Counted from the stretch's first letter, positions 9,083-19,036 are shown. The stretch: 36,548 bases of DNA from Aphanocapsa sp. GSE-SYN-MK-11-07L (GCA_019359715.1 JAHHGS010000116.1:1-36548); one strand, 5' to 3'. Notes: generated from the letters alone by a model not told the origin. Program-made: numbers and translations.

Positions 9083-12000
9083 ATGCAGCCGGAACAACAG
9101 AAGCGAATTTTAGGCTACTTCATTGAAGAAGCAAAAGAGCATCTGGAGACAATTGAGCATAGTCTACTCAACCTGCAAACGGTTGTAGAAGACCAAGAAT
9201 CGATGAATGAGGTCTTTCGGGCGGCTCACTCCGTTAAGGGCGGTGCCGCGATGCTTGGTATTTATAGCATTCAGCAAACAGCCCACAAGCTGGAAGACTA
9301 CTTCAAAGTTTTAAAGGAAAATCCGATCCAGGTTGATCAAAAGCTGGAGACGCTTTTTTTGCAGAGCTTTGATACGCTGAACGAACTGCTGGAAGAACTG
9401 CAAAGTCCCTTCGGTTTGTCGGATGAGGTTGCAGAGAAAGCCCTCCAACAGGTAGAGCCAGTATTTGCTGACCTGCAAACCCACTTGACCCGCCTGGTTC
9501 AGCAGGCAAATGGTCTACCCGTCGAGTTTGAAACGCCCGTCGCCGCCGCTCCGTCAGAGCGCAGCCTACAGGAAGCTTTTCAAACCAGTATTCCGCAGCA
9601 GCTCCGGGAGATGCTGCAACTGTTTAGGCAGGGAGATAGTCCTGCCCATCGCCAACAGCTGGCAGCAACCTGCCAGCAGCTCTCTCAACTGGGCAGCCAA
9701 TTTAAACTGGAGGCCTGGAATAATCTGATTGGGGCGGCTCGGCAAGCGATCGCCAACCCAGGTGCTTCCTATGCTGCGATCGCGTCTGTGGTAATTAGAG
9801 AAATTAAAATTGCTCAAGACTTGGTTTTATCTGGACGTTCGACTGACATTCAGCCCAGTTCCAATCTAACGGCTCTCACAACTGCAACCACAACCCAATC
9901 GGCTCAACTCGATCTATCAAATCTTGATCCTGATTTGCTAACTGCGCCGACGTTGCAGGAAGAAGAAGATTTAGTTGAATTTTTGGCTGGCTTGCAGTCT
10001 GAGTCTGAAATGGCGATTCCCTTGAGCAGCGAGTCCTTAGCGTCTCTGGATGCTCTCTTAGCCAACGGCGCAGATACCAGCGAACTAGATGATCTATTTG
10101 CTGCCCCGACTGCAAAATCTGAGTCGCTGACCGATGCGATTCCGCTCGAAGATCCCTGGACAGAAAATGCCGATTTCTCTTTGCCGGAACCTGTCTCCAG
10201 TGGCTTAGAAGCCTATGTTGATAGCGCAGACTTTGAGTCTCTGGAAACTTTGCTTAACGATGCCCCTGAGCTAACCACAAGTCAGCAAACTGAGTTTGAT
10301 GCCCTTGATGCTCTGCTGGATCAATCGGCCGCGGATAAAGACGATATCACTGCCGATTTGGAGCGGTTTATTAACGATCAGCCTCGCCCATCCTATGTGC
10401 CGCCCCGCCCCCGCACAACTCGTCGCACGGTTGCTTCTGGCTTTGAGCAAACGATGAAAGTGCCGGTCAAGCACTTAGATAGCTTGGGCAACCTGGTTGG
10501 AGAACTGGTTGTTAACCGGAACAGCCTGGAAGACAGCCAAGATCGGCTGCGGCAGTTCCTTGATAACCTGCTTTATCAGGTACAGCAATTGGGTGATGCG
10601 GGTCAACAGATGCAAGACCTGTATGAGCGATCGCTGCTAGAAAGCTCACTGCTTTCTATTCCCAGTATCCGCAACAGTTCTAGTCAATCGAATGGCTCAA
10701 GCTACACCGGCAGCAATGAGTTCGATGCCCTCGAAATGGATCGGTTCACGGGTTTTCATACGCTTTCTCAAGAGATTATTGAGCGGATTGTCCGAGTCCG
10801 AGAAGCCGCTTCTGACATTGAATTTGTGGTGGATGAAACCGAGCAAACTGCCCGCATGTTCCGGCAAGTCACTACCCAAGTCCAAGAGGGCTTAAGCCGA
10901 TCGCGGATGATGCCGTTTTCACAAATTGCCGATCGCCTGCCGCGCGCCGTGCGAGACTTGTCTCTCAGGTGTGGTAAGCAGGCCAAACTAGAAATTGAAG
11001 GGCGAGAAACCCTGGTCGATAAAGGCATCTTAGAGCGTCTTTACGACCCAATGACTCACTTAGTCAACAATGCGATCTACCACGGGATTGAGTCCCCCGA
11101 AATTCGCCGGGCCCTGGGTAAACCACCGGAAGGGACAATCAAAATCCGGGCGTTTTACCAAGGCAGCCAAACCATCATTGCGATTACCGATGATGGGGCG
11201 GGGATTGACCCCGAAAAAGTTAAAGCCAAAGCGCTCCATGATGGGCTAATCACTCCAGCGGAAGCGGAAGCGATGACTCGCCAAGATGTCTATGGACTCT
11301 TGTTCCGGTCTGGTTTTAGCACCCAGGAGCAAGCGGATGAACTGGCTGGACGGGGCGTCGGTATGGATGTTGTCCGAGCCAGCATAGAAGAAATTCGCGG
11401 CGTCATTACGACGGATTCGACGATTGGCAAAGGCACAACCTTTACGATTCGCTTGCCGTTGACCCTGAGCATTGCCAAAGCGCTCTGCTGTGTTGATAAC
11501 CACTGTCGGATTGCCTTCCCGATCGATGGCGTCGAAGACATGGTCGATATTTCCGAGAATCGGCTCCACGTGACTGATTCTGGCACGGTGCTGCCTTGGC
11601 GCGATCGCCTGCTGTCTTTCCATCGGTTGTCTGAGCTATTGCCCTATCAACGCCAAATTAGCCGCGGCAACGTTTACGCGGCTGCCTCGGATGAGGATGT
11701 CCTGTCTGTGGTGATTCTCCGCAGTGCTGATGACCTGATTGCGATCCAAGTTGATCACGTACTGGGTGAACAAGAAATTGTGATCAAGCAACTAAGTGGG
11801 CCGGTGCCGAAGCCAGTCGGAATTGCCGGTGTGACGGTTCAAGGGGATGGGCGGGTGATGCCGATCGCCGATGTCCTAGAGTTGATTGACCTCTCCTTCG
11901 GTCGCCTCCAAGTCAGCAATAACCTTTGGACTGATGGATCCGTTAAAGATAAAGCTCCCAGCAAGACGGAACCACTAGTACTGATTGTGGACGACTCAAT

Positions 12001-12364
12001 TACCGTTCGCGAACTCCTGTCCTTGACCTTCAATAAGGTTGGCTATCGAGTTGAGCAAGCCCGCGATGGGCAAGAAGCCTGGGAAAAACTCCGCTCTGGC
12101 TTACCCTGCGACCTTGTGTTCTGCGACATTGAAATGCCCCGCATGGATGGCTTAGAGCTGCTCTCGCGAATTCAAAAAGACCCAGAACTAAATCGGCTCC
12201 CGATCGCCATGCTGACCTCCCGTGGCGCTGATCGGCACCGGCAGGTCGCGGTTCAACTCGGTGCCAAAGCGTACTTCACAAAGCCCTACCTCGAAGAATC
12301 CTTACTGGATGCCGCCAACCGAATGCTGAATGGTGAAGTTTTAATTACTGCTAAACCCGGCTAG
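9083..12364 (+). CDS. pilL: Hybrid CheA histidine kinase with C-terminal receiver (PilL/HmpE type)
   Basis: Kinase of the chemotaxis-like operon, 1093 residues. The N-terminal HPt domain has the phospho-histidine at H49 (FRAAHSVKGGA). A long acidic linker (about 270-440) follows, with repeated LDALL-like motifs. The dimerisation helices start near 452, and the HATPase domain near 600-780 has N box HLVNNAIYHGIE and DDGAGID. A CheW-like domain follows, then a receiver with DD about 968, phosphoacceptor D1015 (FCDIEMPRMDG) and K1067 (TKPY). All catalytic signatures look intact. In Synechocystis the equivalent PilL is split into two genes; here it is a single reading frame. It lies 76 bases after the MCP gene, with GAGGG before the ATG. 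It ends 15 bases from a convergent ATPase gene. Confidence 0.92.
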   Translation: MQPEQQKRILGYFIEEAKEHLETIEHSLLNLQTVVEDQESMNEVFRAAHSVKGGAAMLGIYSIQQTAHKLEDYFKVLKENPIQVDQKLETLFLQSFDTLNELLEELQSPFGLSDEVAEKALQQVEPVFADLQTHLTRLVQQANGLPVEFETPVAAAPSERSLQEAFQTSIPQQLREMLQLFRQGDSPAHRQQLAATCQQLSQLGSQFKLEAWNNLIGAARQAIANPGASYAAIASVVIREIKIAQDLVLSGRSTDIQPSSNLTALTTATTTQSAQLDLSNLDPDLLTAPTLQEEEDLVEFLAGLQSESEMAIPLSSESLASLDALLANGADTSELDDLFAAPTAKSESLTDAIPLEDPWTENADFSLPEPVSSGLEAYVDSADFESLETLLNDAPELTTSQQTEFDALDALLDQSAADKDDITADLERFINDQPRPSYVPPRPRTTRRTVASGFEQTMKVPVKHLDSLGNLVGELVVNRNSLEDSQDRLRQFLDNLLYQVQQLGDAGQQMQDLYERSLLESSLLSIPSIRNSSSQSNGSSYTGSNEFDALEMDRFTGFHTLSQEIIERIVRVREAASDIEFVVDETEQTARMFRQVTTQVQEGLSRSRMMPFSQIADRLPRAVRDLSLRCGKQAKLEIEGRETLVDKGILERLYDPMTHLVNNAIYHGIESPEIRRALGKPPEGTIKIRAFYQGSQTIIAITDDGAGIDPEKVKAKALHDGLITPAEAEAMTRQDVYGLLFRSGFSTQEQADELAGRGVGMDVVRASIEEIRGVITTDSTIGKGTTFTIRLPLTLSIAKALCCVDNHCRIAFPIDGVEDMVDISENRLHVTDSGTVLPWRDRLLSFHRLSELLPYQRQISRGNVYAAASDEDVLSVVILRSADDLIAIQVDHVLGEQEIVIKQLSGPVPKPVGIAGVTVQGDGRVMPIADVLELIDLSFGRLQVSNNLWTDGSVKDKAPSKTEPLVLIVDDSITVRELLSLTFNKVGYRVEQARDGQEAWEKLRSGLPCDLVFCDIEMPRMDGLELLSRIQKDPELNRLPIAMLTSRGADRHRQVAVQLGAKAYFTKPYLEESLLDAANRMLNGEVLITAKPG

Positions 12365-12379
12365 GGCACGGTGAATTGA

Positions 12380-14251
12380 TCAGTAGTGGATAGCCGAGTC
12401 GTTAATCTTCAAAGCTTGTCGCAGAATTTTGCGCTCTTCTGCTGGCAGTTTTAGCAAAACCCGTGGGTCATTGGGAGTTTGCTTATAGTGCAGAGCAGTG
12501 TTGAGTAACCGGAGCGGGATCTCAAATTCTGGTTTATTTCCAACTACTGCTTTCCAGGCATCTCGCCAGGCAGCGGCTTTGGTTAAGCTGATCAGCTCTG
12601 ACACGAGTTCATCAATAGTGTTCACCAGCGCCACGCCCAATTCAGTTAGGAGTGAGCGTTTTTCAAGCAGGTTGACTAGCTTAACAACATTGGGTTGCCA
12701 TTGTTGAGGATCTTCAATTGTTCGGAATAAGCTCCAAACGACTGGTTCTAAAACCTCGTAATCGATGGATTTTTCCTCGTTCAGTAATACCTCTAAAGCC
12801 TTATAGTTTTCAGCCCAACTGTTCAAAGTTCTCAACACGCTAAAGCGCAGAAATTTAACAAGCTTATTTTCTGGATTAATTTTGAGGGCTTGATCAAAAC
12901 AGGCGATCGCTTCTTCATAACGATTTAAATCAAGCAAATCATCACCCCGACTTTCCCAAGCTTTGTAATAAGTAGGATGTGGATCTTCATCAGTTATTGC
13001 TTCGTGGTTGATTGCCTGATCTAAATAGCGGCAGATCAGAGCAGACTGTTTGGGAGCCATTAGTAACGCCTGTCGCATTGCTTGCAGCTCAGTTTGTGGA
13101 TACCAGACCCGCAAGAAATCAACGATTAACCGCAGCGGTTCACCCCGCTCCTTTTTTACACCCAGACAAATTCGCATCAGCGGTTCAGCAATGTCGTAAA
13201 ATGCTTCTCGCCCGATCGCCTCAACTTTGACATAGCCCTTCTCTTTTAATTCTTTGAGCTGGCTGGAAGCGGTTTGAGCGCTCATGAAGCAGCGCTGCGC
13301 GATCGTTTTAACCAATTGAGGAGACTTTTTCTCGCAGAGCAGTTCGACAATTTTGCGCTGTTGCGGCGATAAAAACTGCATCCGCGACTGGTAGTAGGGG
13401 GTCAGCACATCCACCAAACTCATAAATGGTGACACCAATTCTGCTAGGGATTGCTGAGTCAAAAAATCGGCAAAAATCATATAAATGCGTGGGTTGCCTC
13501 CGGCTAAGTGCTGCACGGCTTGGACTCGTGTTTGGCCGGTTGAAGTTTGTAAAAATTCGGTTAAATCTGTTTGCTGTCGCAATCTGGCAATATTGACTAA
13601 CAGTTGTTGAGCTTCCGCTGCCGTTAGCTCACTCAAATGCACCGGACGGAAAAACCCATAAAACGGAGCTGTCCGCCGCTGTACGCCATTAAATAATCTG
13701 GATGACGTGGCTAAAATCGTACAGTTGGCATAGGTCTGTAAAAATGCCCGCAGATGCTGCTGCCCTTGTTCGCCTAAACCACTAAACAAATCGTCGAGGT
13801 TTTCAACAATCAACAACAGCGTCCGCTTGCCAATCAATTCATTCAGCAGTTTTTGCCCAGCCGCTTCAGCCTCTGCTGCTGAAAGATCGAATAACGCTTC
13901 TGTTTGCTCTTCAATCGTTGGGTCGTTCTCCCCCAATGCTCGAAAAATCCGCAGCAGCAGGTCTAAAAATGAAGTAACTCCCCATTCTTCTTCCCGCAGC
14001 CAAGCAATTAATTGCTTCTCCTTCAGGTCAGACATTTTTTGGACACGGTGATAGACCAATGACACAAGATGGGTCTTGCCCATCCCTCGCGCTCCAATCA
14101 TCAGCGTGTGCAGTTTCGTTGGTGTTAAAACGCTTTCCCGAATCCGCTCCACTAAATCCGCCGCTAGTGCTTCGCGCTGGACAAAAATCGCTTCTAAGGT
14201 TTCCCCAGCCATCAAACTAGGCGTAAAGGAAAATAAATTTGCTCCATCCAT
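12380..14251 (-). CDS. P-loop (STAND/AAA-like) ATPase with winged-helix and TPR regions
   Basis: Second gene of a two-ATPase operon, 623 residues. Walker A is GARGMGKT (53-60) and the Walker B-like strand is LLLIVENLDDLF (acidic pair D153-D154). Sequence near 310-365 (KTIAQRCFMSAQTASSQLKELKEKGYV) looks like a winged helix, as in archaeal-type ATPases. A TPR-like unit (YEEAIACFDQALKINPENK) lies near residue 445, followed by a helical C-terminus. This arrangement fits signal-transduction NTPases that combine nucleotide switching with a protein-binding repeat. The start lies 3 bases after the upstream ATPase gene and has only a weak ribosome binding site, so coupling is likely. Function is unknown; regulation or defence are both possible. 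Confidence 0.78.
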   Translation of the reverse strand: MDGANLFSFTPSLMAGETLEAIFVQREALAADLVERIRESVLTPTKLHTLMIGARGMGKTHLVSLVYHRVQKMSDLKEKQLIAWLREEEWGVTSFLDLLLRIFRALGENDPTIEEQTEALFDLSAAEAEAAGQKLLNELIGKRTLLLIVENLDDLFSGLGEQGQQHLRAFLQTYANCTILATSSRLFNGVQRRTAPFYGFFRPVHLSELTAAEAQQLLVNIARLRQQTDLTEFLQTSTGQTRVQAVQHLAGGNPRIYMIFADFLTQQSLAELVSPFMSLVDVLTPYYQSRMQFLSPQQRKIVELLCEKKSPQLVKTIAQRCFMSAQTASSQLKELKEKGYVKVEAIGREAFYDIAEPLMRICLGVKKERGEPLRLIVDFLRVWYPQTELQAMRQALLMAPKQSALICRYLDQAINHEAITDEDPHPTYYKAWESRGDDLLDLNRYEEAIACFDQALKINPENKLVKFLRFSVLRTLNSWAENYKALEVLLNEEKSIDYEVLEPVVWSLFRTIEDPQQWQPNVVKLVNLLEKRSLLTELGVALVNTIDELVSELISLTKAAAWRDAWKAVVGNKPEFEIPLRLLNTALHYKQTPNDPRVLLKLPAEERKILRQALKINDSAIHY

Positions 14252-14254
14252 ACC

Positions 14255-15427
14255 CTATAGCCCCCGAAGCTGCCAGTAGCGTTGAATTAGCCCAAACTTA
14301 AACCTGTAGGTGCTGTCTGGCTGCTGCACAATGTAATGATCACGCCGAAGTAAATCTAGGAGCTTGCGGACTGCTTCTGCTTCTGCTTCTGGTTCTGATA
14401 CGACCTGTTGCAGATTGAGTCGCTCCAGTAATTCACGCAGCAACAAGGGCGTACCTGTCGCTGCTAACTCGTCTAGGATGCCTAATACTAGCGGCTGTTC
14501 TACTGCTGAATAGTATGTATTTATCCGTACTCGAAAATGGGCTAGATCCCAGCGATTCGCATCGTCGCAAAGGCTCATTTGGACAATTTTTGCTACGAGA
14601 TCAGCCGTCTGCGGTTCGTCTGTCCATTTCAGCGCATCCACAACATGGTGGATATAGAACGGAAAACAGTCCACAGCTTCTGCGATCGCCTGAGCCAGCA
14701 CCCTTTCATCTACAACTCGAATCTGTTCTCCGCGCAAGAGCTTTTCTGCCAAATCGCAGGCATCTATCAGCGCTAATGGAGCCACATCCTCCACAAACAT
14801 GTCGTTGATAGGGGAATTGGCATAGCCTGTCTCCTTCAGGCGAGCTATGACATGATGTAGCCCAATCGAGCCAGTAAACACCATCCGCAGATTAGGGATC
14901 ATTTGGCGCAGCGATCGCAAGACATCCAACACTTCCATCGCCAGAGATTCGCTCTGATCCCGCTTGATGTTGTCGAGCATCATCGGCATTTCATCCCAGC
15001 AAAAAACAATTAATCCCGCTTGCTGCTCCGCTAAATCTTCGATTGTTTTGGTCAGCAGAGTTTTCCAATGAGGTGCAACTGTTTGAGGCAACTTTACCCC
15101 CAGAGCCTCCCCGCCACTGACTTGCTCAAAAAATATCCGAACTCGCTTCATCGTTTGCTGTTTGCGGCTCAGATCTGCCCACACATCCTCAAACACGCAG
15201 TTCACAAACTCCAAAGGAGTTCGTAGTGCTTCCACGTCCCGAAAAAATACACGCATCCCAAACTGCGGCTGTGCTGTCATTTTTTTGATAATGCTGGTTT
15301 TACCGATCCGGCGCTCAGCCGTCAGTACCAAGCTTTGTCGCTCTAGAATCCGCCAGAGCTTTGCAATCAAGCGATCACGCCCCACTACCTCATCTGGCGC
15401 AAGTTGCCCACCAGGATTTGTCTTCAT
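14255..15427 (-). CDS. P-loop ATPase with C-terminal winged helix
   Basis: First gene of the operon, 390 residues. It opens with a short lead and VVGRDRLIAKLWRIL, then a Walker A TAERRIGKTS (GK at 42-43) and a hydrophobic Walker B strand IVFCWDEMP (D145-E146). The segment VFTGSIGLHHVI fits a sensor-1 strand. The C-terminal ~90 residues (LLRELLERLNLQ and LLDLLRRDHYIVQQPDSTYRFKFGLIQRYW) read as a winged helix. It belongs to the broad AAA/ATPase_2-like group often annotated only as ATP-binding protein. It is transcribed from a strong promoter region with repeated ACGT cores and sits directly upstream of a second, unrelated-looking ATPase. I cannot name its function. Confidence 0.78.
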   Translation of the reverse strand: MKTNPGGQLAPDEVVGRDRLIAKLWRILERQSLVLTAERRIGKTSIIKKMTAQPQFGMRVFFRDVEALRTPLEFVNCVFEDVWADLSRKQQTMKRVRIFFEQVSGGEALGVKLPQTVAPHWKTLLTKTIEDLAEQQAGLIVFCWDEMPMMLDNIKRDQSESLAMEVLDVLRSLRQMIPNLRMVFTGSIGLHHVIARLKETGYANSPINDMFVEDVAPLALIDACDLAEKLLRGEQIRVVDERVLAQAIAEAVDCFPFYIHHVVDALKWTDEPQTADLVAKIVQMSLCDDANRWDLAHFRVRINTYYSAVEQPLVLGILDELAATGTPLLLRELLERLNLQQVVSEPEAEAEAVRKLLDLLRRDHYIVQQPDSTYRFKFGLIQRYWQLRGL

Positions 15428-15438
15428 CCGCTTGGTTG

Positions 15439-15482
15439 ATTATACGTTAAAATTATTGTACGTCAAAAATAACGTATGTCAA
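15439..15482 (-). promoter_or_regulatory. Two overlapping sigma70-type promoters for the ATPase pair
   Basis: Read on the minus strand, TTGACA (15482-15477) is followed after 16 bases by TACAAT (15460-15455). TTGACG (15466-15461) is followed after 16 bases by TATAAT (15444-15439). The first pair would give a leader of about 20 bases. The second would start almost at the ATG. Both hexamer pairs are close to consensus. Confidence 0.55.
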
Positions 15483-15491
15483 ACCCGACGT
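15444..15491. repeat. Four ACGT cores in a symmetric 16-12-16 array
   Basis: ACGT occurs at 15444-15447, 15460-15463, 15472-15475 and 15488-15491, so the start-to-start spacing is 16, 12 and 16. Each is flanked by A/T-rich sequence. The array overlaps both predicted promoters of the ATPase pair and could be an operator for a multimeric repressor, possibly autoregulatory. Confidence 0.45.
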
Positions 15492-15651
15492 ATTTTTGAG
15501 AGCGAATCTGACGGCTGACTGTTACCTAAATCATCTTAAAATCCAGTTTTGATAAGGTTCGTGGCAAGCTAGAGAAACTGTGATCGGGGAATGGCAATGC
15601 TTGAGAGATTGACCAGAAGTCAATTCTGTTTCAGATCGCGTCTGGGAATGA

Positions 15652-16821
15652 ATGCAAGCGCAAGGCATGTTGGAAATGAGCTTAAGCACTGATGTGTTGG
15701 TCATAGGTGGGGGGGCGATCGGTCTGGCTACCGCCCTCGAACTGGCCGGGCAGGGTGCCAAAGTAACGGTGCTGAGTCGCAATTTTGCGGAAGCTGCCCT
15801 GCACGCTGCTGCCGGAATGCTGGCCCCGCAAGCGGAAGGACTGCCGCCGGGGCCAATGCTCGACCTTTGTTTGGGCAGTCGCAGTCTGTATCCAGCCTGG
15901 ATTGAGCGCCTAGAAATCCTAACTGGAATTGATTGCGGCTACTGGAACTGTGGGATTCTAGCCCCAGTGTTTTCGGCTGGGAGTGACTCCCCTTCGGAGA
16001 AGTTCTCTGCGACATCAGCTACCCCTAGCCTGTGGCTGGACTCAAATTCTATTCGACAGCAGCAGCCAGGACTAAATCAGCAAATCACTGGCGGCTGGTG
16101 GTTTCCGGCCGATGGACAGGTTGACAATCGACGTTTAGCTAAAGCATTACGGGTGGCAGTTGAACAGGTAGGCGTGACGATTCACGAAAACTTGATTGTT
16201 CAAGCATTGCAGTGTTCAGGACAGCAAATAACTGGCGTCAGCACTACGGCTGGCGAGTGGCAGGCCGCCACCTATGTTTTAGCGACCGGGGCTTGGTCAG
16301 GGCAAATCTTGCCGATTCCCGTGGTGCCTCGCAAGGGTCAGATGCTCTCGGTGCAGATGCCTTTAGGGGATGAAACGACTCAAAGCTTGCATCAAGTTAT
16401 TTTTGGCGATCGCACGTATTTGGTGCCCCGCCGAGATGGGCAAGTGATTGTGGGGGCGACCAGCGAGCCGGTGGGGTTTAGTCCTGGCAACACGCCAGAG
16501 GGGATGCGATCGCTGCTAGAAGGGGCAATTAACCTCTATCCGCCCTTGCGAGATTGGCCGATTCAAGAATGTTGGTGGGGATTTCGCCCCGCTACCCCAG
16601 ACGAGTGGCCAATTTTGGGCCCGAGTCCCTACCAAAACCTAGTCTTAGCAACGGGGCATTACCGGAACGGCATTTTGCTCACTCCGATCACTGCCCGCTT
16701 GATTGCCGATTTAATTGTCCACAAAAAACATGATCCTCTCCTAGAAGACTTTCACTGGAGTCGGCTAGAGGCACAACCTGGGGCTAGCAACTTTGAAACG
16801 TCGGCTGCGCTTAGAAAATAA
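15652..16821 (+). CDS. thiO: Glycine oxidase ThiO (FAD-dependent)
   Basis: FAD-dependent oxidase of the DAO family that oxidises glycine to the imine used in thiazole synthesis for thiamine. The dinucleotide fold GGGAIG is at about 19-24, and AAAGMLAPQAE matches ThiO. WWGFRPATPDEWPILGP and LATGHYRNGILLTPITA are the conserved C-terminal FAD and substrate segments. In many cyanobacteria ThiO is fused to ThiG, but here it stands alone at 389 residues. The ATG at 15679 (residue 10, MSLSTDVLVIGGG), with AAGG about 10 bases upstream, is an equally good or better start than 15652. An extra, low-complexity stretch around residues 113-128 is discussed as a finding. The gene converges on narB with only 19 bases between them. 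Confidence 0.88.
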   Translation: MQAQGMLEMSLSTDVLVIGGGAIGLATALELAGQGAKVTVLSRNFAEAALHAAAGMLAPQAEGLPPGPMLDLCLGSRSLYPAWIERLEILTGIDCGYWNCGILAPVFSAGSDSPSEKFSATSATPSLWLDSNSIRQQQPGLNQQITGGWWFPADGQVDNRRLAKALRVAVEQVGVTIHENLIVQALQCSGQQITGVSTTAGEWQAATYVLATGAWSGQILPIPVVPRKGQMLSVQMPLGDETTQSLHQVIFGDRTYLVPRRDGQVIVGATSEPVGFSPGNTPEGMRSLLEGAINLYPPLRDWPIQECWWGFRPATPDEWPILGPSPYQNLVLATGHYRNGILLTPITARLIADLIVHKKHDPLLEDFHWSRLEAQPGASNFETSAALRK

Positions 16822-16840
16822 GGGTCTAGCGATCGCCTCT

Positions 16841-19036
16841 CTAGATCGGTGTCAGGTTAGATGCGGCTGCGATTGCTGGTGATGCCGCTAACTTGGGCAA
16901 TCGTTCGAGCTGGACAGCGCAGGCCTTCAACTCCGGCTGCTGAGATTGCGGGCAGGCCTGGGGATGGGTCAGGTTGTTGACTTCAGCTTGGTCAGCCCAC
17001 AGTTGCCCCCAATGCATCGGCGCAAAAACCGTGCCAGGGGCGATCGCCGCCGTAATTTTGGCTGGAAAGTGGGCTGATGATCGCGGCGATCGCACCTTGA
17101 CCCAATCTCCAGCTTCCAGATTCAGCTTGGCTGCGTCTCGCGGGTGAATTTCTAAAAACGGATTCGGGTGCATCTGGCGAATTTTGGCAATCCGGCCGGT
17201 GCGGGTTTGGGTGTGCCAGTGCCCATACAGCCTGCCATTCGTAAACACAAACGGATAATCGGGGTTGGGGGGTTCAGCCATGCCTTGGGGATGATAAGCC
17301 ACAAATTGGGCCCGCCGATCTGGGGTGTGAAATTGCAAATCGGTGTAGAGGCGCTTAGTGTTGCTGGTGCTGAGATCACCCTCTGGGCAGGGCCACTGTA
17401 ACGGCCCCTCCGATCGCAGCCGATCGTGGCTAATCCCAGTCTGGTCACAGGGGCGATCGCGGGTTAATTGGCTAAATTCAGCAAATACTTCGGCGGGCTC
17501 CGTGAACCAAAACTGCGACTCAAACCCTAAGCGACGACCGACTTCGGCAAAAATCATCCAGTCGGGGCGCACCTCGCCAGGGCGATCGCGAAACTGCTGG
17601 CAGAGGGTGACTACGCGCTCTGAGTTAGTCGTGCAGCCGGTCGCTTCTCCCCACTGGGCGGCTGGCAGCAGCAGGTGGGCATACTCGCAGGTTTCGGTTG
17701 GGTAGTAGGCTTCTTGGTAGACCGTGAACGGCGATCGGCGCAGCGCTGCCTGCACCCGTTTGAGGTCAGGCAGACTGACCGCTGGATTAGTAGCCGCAAT
17801 CCAGAGAAATTGCACCTCTCCAGTTTCTAACCCCCGGATCATGTCCCAGACGACTCGACCCGGCGTGGCCGAAATTTGTCCTGCTGCTAAGCCCCAAAAC
17901 TGTTCCACTTCGGCCCGGTGCTGAGGGTTTTTAATCGATCGATAACCGGGCAGCAAGTGGGCTAGTCCGCCTGCTTCTCGCCCGCCCATTGCATTGGGTT
18001 GTCCGGTTAAAGAAAACGGCCCTGCCCCCGGTTTGCCGATCTGCCCCGTCATTAAATGCAGGTTGATCAGCGTGCTTACCTTGGCAGTGCCCTCGCTGGA
18101 CTGGTTGACCCCCATTGACCACAGGGACAGAACTCGCTTTGCTTTCGCCCAGTAGCGAGCCGCTTGCTCTAAGTCTGCTAATTCGATGCCGCACTCACGG
18201 GCGACTGCTTCCGGCGAATAGTGACGCACAAGTTCGGCATAGTCACTCCAGCCAGAGGTACATTTAGCCATGAAGTCTGGGTTGATCGCTCCCCACTTTA
18301 AGAGCAGGTGAGCCATCCCATGCAGGAGATGAATATCAGTGCCGGGGCGAATCGCTAAATGTAAATCTGCCACCTCAGCGGTTTGGGTACGGCGGGGGTC
18401 AACCACAATCATTTTGACGTCGGCATTTTTTTTGTGGTGCCGCCGCAGGCGATTAAAGATAATCGGATGGCATTCGGCTGTATTCGTGCCGATCAAAAAC
18501 GCACAGTCGGTTAAATCCAGGTCTTCGTAGCAGCAGGGTGGGCCATCTGCCCCCAGACTTTGGATGTAGCCCGACACGGCGGAAGACATACAGAGGCGAG
18601 AGTTGGCATCAAAGTTATTGGTGCCCAAGCAGCCCTTGAACAGCTTTTGGGCGACATAGTAATCTTCGGTGTTAAACTGCCCTGAACCATACATGCAAAG
18701 GGCATCCACCCCGAAGTTAGCCTGCACTGTTTGGATTGCTTGAACAATTCGATCCAGCGCTTGATCCCAGCTCACCTGCCGGAAGGGCTGGTCAAGGGAG
18801 TCTCGCAGCATGGGGTAGAGCAGTCGGTCTTTGTCGAGAGATTCAGCGATCGTTGCTCCCTTGACGCAGACCATGCCCTGGCTAGAAGGATGAGCGCGAT
18901 CGCCCCGCACTTGCCAAATCGGGTTGTCTGCCTGATCGCCAAGTTTGCCTTGACTGGCGGACAAGACTTCCAACCCGCAGCCCACCCCACAGTAGGGACA
19001 AAGGGTTTTAGTCGGTGAATCAGTCGGAATACTCAT
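16841..19036 (-). CDS. narB: Ferredoxin-dependent assimilatory nitrate reductase NarB
   Basis: Molybdopterin enzyme reducing nitrate to nitrite with electrons from ferredoxin. The N-terminal 4Fe-4S ligands are C13, C16, C20 and C57 ([12 protein letters not shown] and MVCVKG). [21 protein letters not shown] and [21 protein letters not shown] fit the molybdenum bis-MGD cofactor domains, and the C-terminal molydopterin-binding barrel begins near [19 protein letters not shown]. At 731 residues it has the usual cyanobacterial length. It is the last gene of the nir operon and overlaps the upstream DUF1830 gene by 17 bases. NarB acts in the cytoplasm, and its nitrite product is used by NirA. Confidence 0.95.
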   Translation of the reverse strand: MSIPTDSPTKTLCPYCGVGCGLEVLSASQGKLGDQADNPIWQVRGDRAHPSSQGMVCVKGATIAESLDKDRLLYPMLRDSLDQPFRQVSWDQALDRIVQAIQTVQANFGVDALCMYGSGQFNTEDYYVAQKLFKGCLGTNNFDANSRLCMSSAVSGYIQSLGADGPPCCYEDLDLTDCAFLIGTNTAECHPIIFNRLRRHHKKNADVKMIVVDPRRTQTAEVADLHLAIRPGTDIHLLHGMAHLLLKWGAINPDFMAKCTSGWSDYAELVRHYSPEAVARECGIELADLEQAARYWAKAKRVLSLWSMGVNQSSEGTAKVSTLINLHLMTGQIGKPGAGPFSLTGQPNAMGGREAGGLAHLLPGYRSIKNPQHRAEVEQFWGLAAGQISATPGRVVWDMIRGLETGEVQFLWIAATNPAVSLPDLKRVQAALRRSPFTVYQEAYYPTETCEYAHLLLPAAQWGEATGCTTNSERVVTLCQQFRDRPGEVRPDWMIFAEVGRRLGFESQFWFTEPAEVFAEFSQLTRDRPCDQTGISHDRLRSEGPLQWPCPEGDLSTSNTKRLYTDLQFHTPDRRAQFVAYHPQGMAEPPNPDYPFVFTNGRLYGHWHTQTRTGRIAKIRQMHPNPFLEIHPRDAAKLNLEAGDWVKVRSPRSSAHFPAKITAAIAPGTVFAPMHWGQLWADQAEVNNLTHPQACPQSQQPELKACAVQLERLPKLAASPAIAAASNLTPI

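Noticed and set aside
17152-17448. A 98-residue frame inside narB, and many similar frames inside nirA, nrt and che genes.
   Set aside because: They overlap well-supported genes in other frames, with no ribosome binding site or recognisable product.
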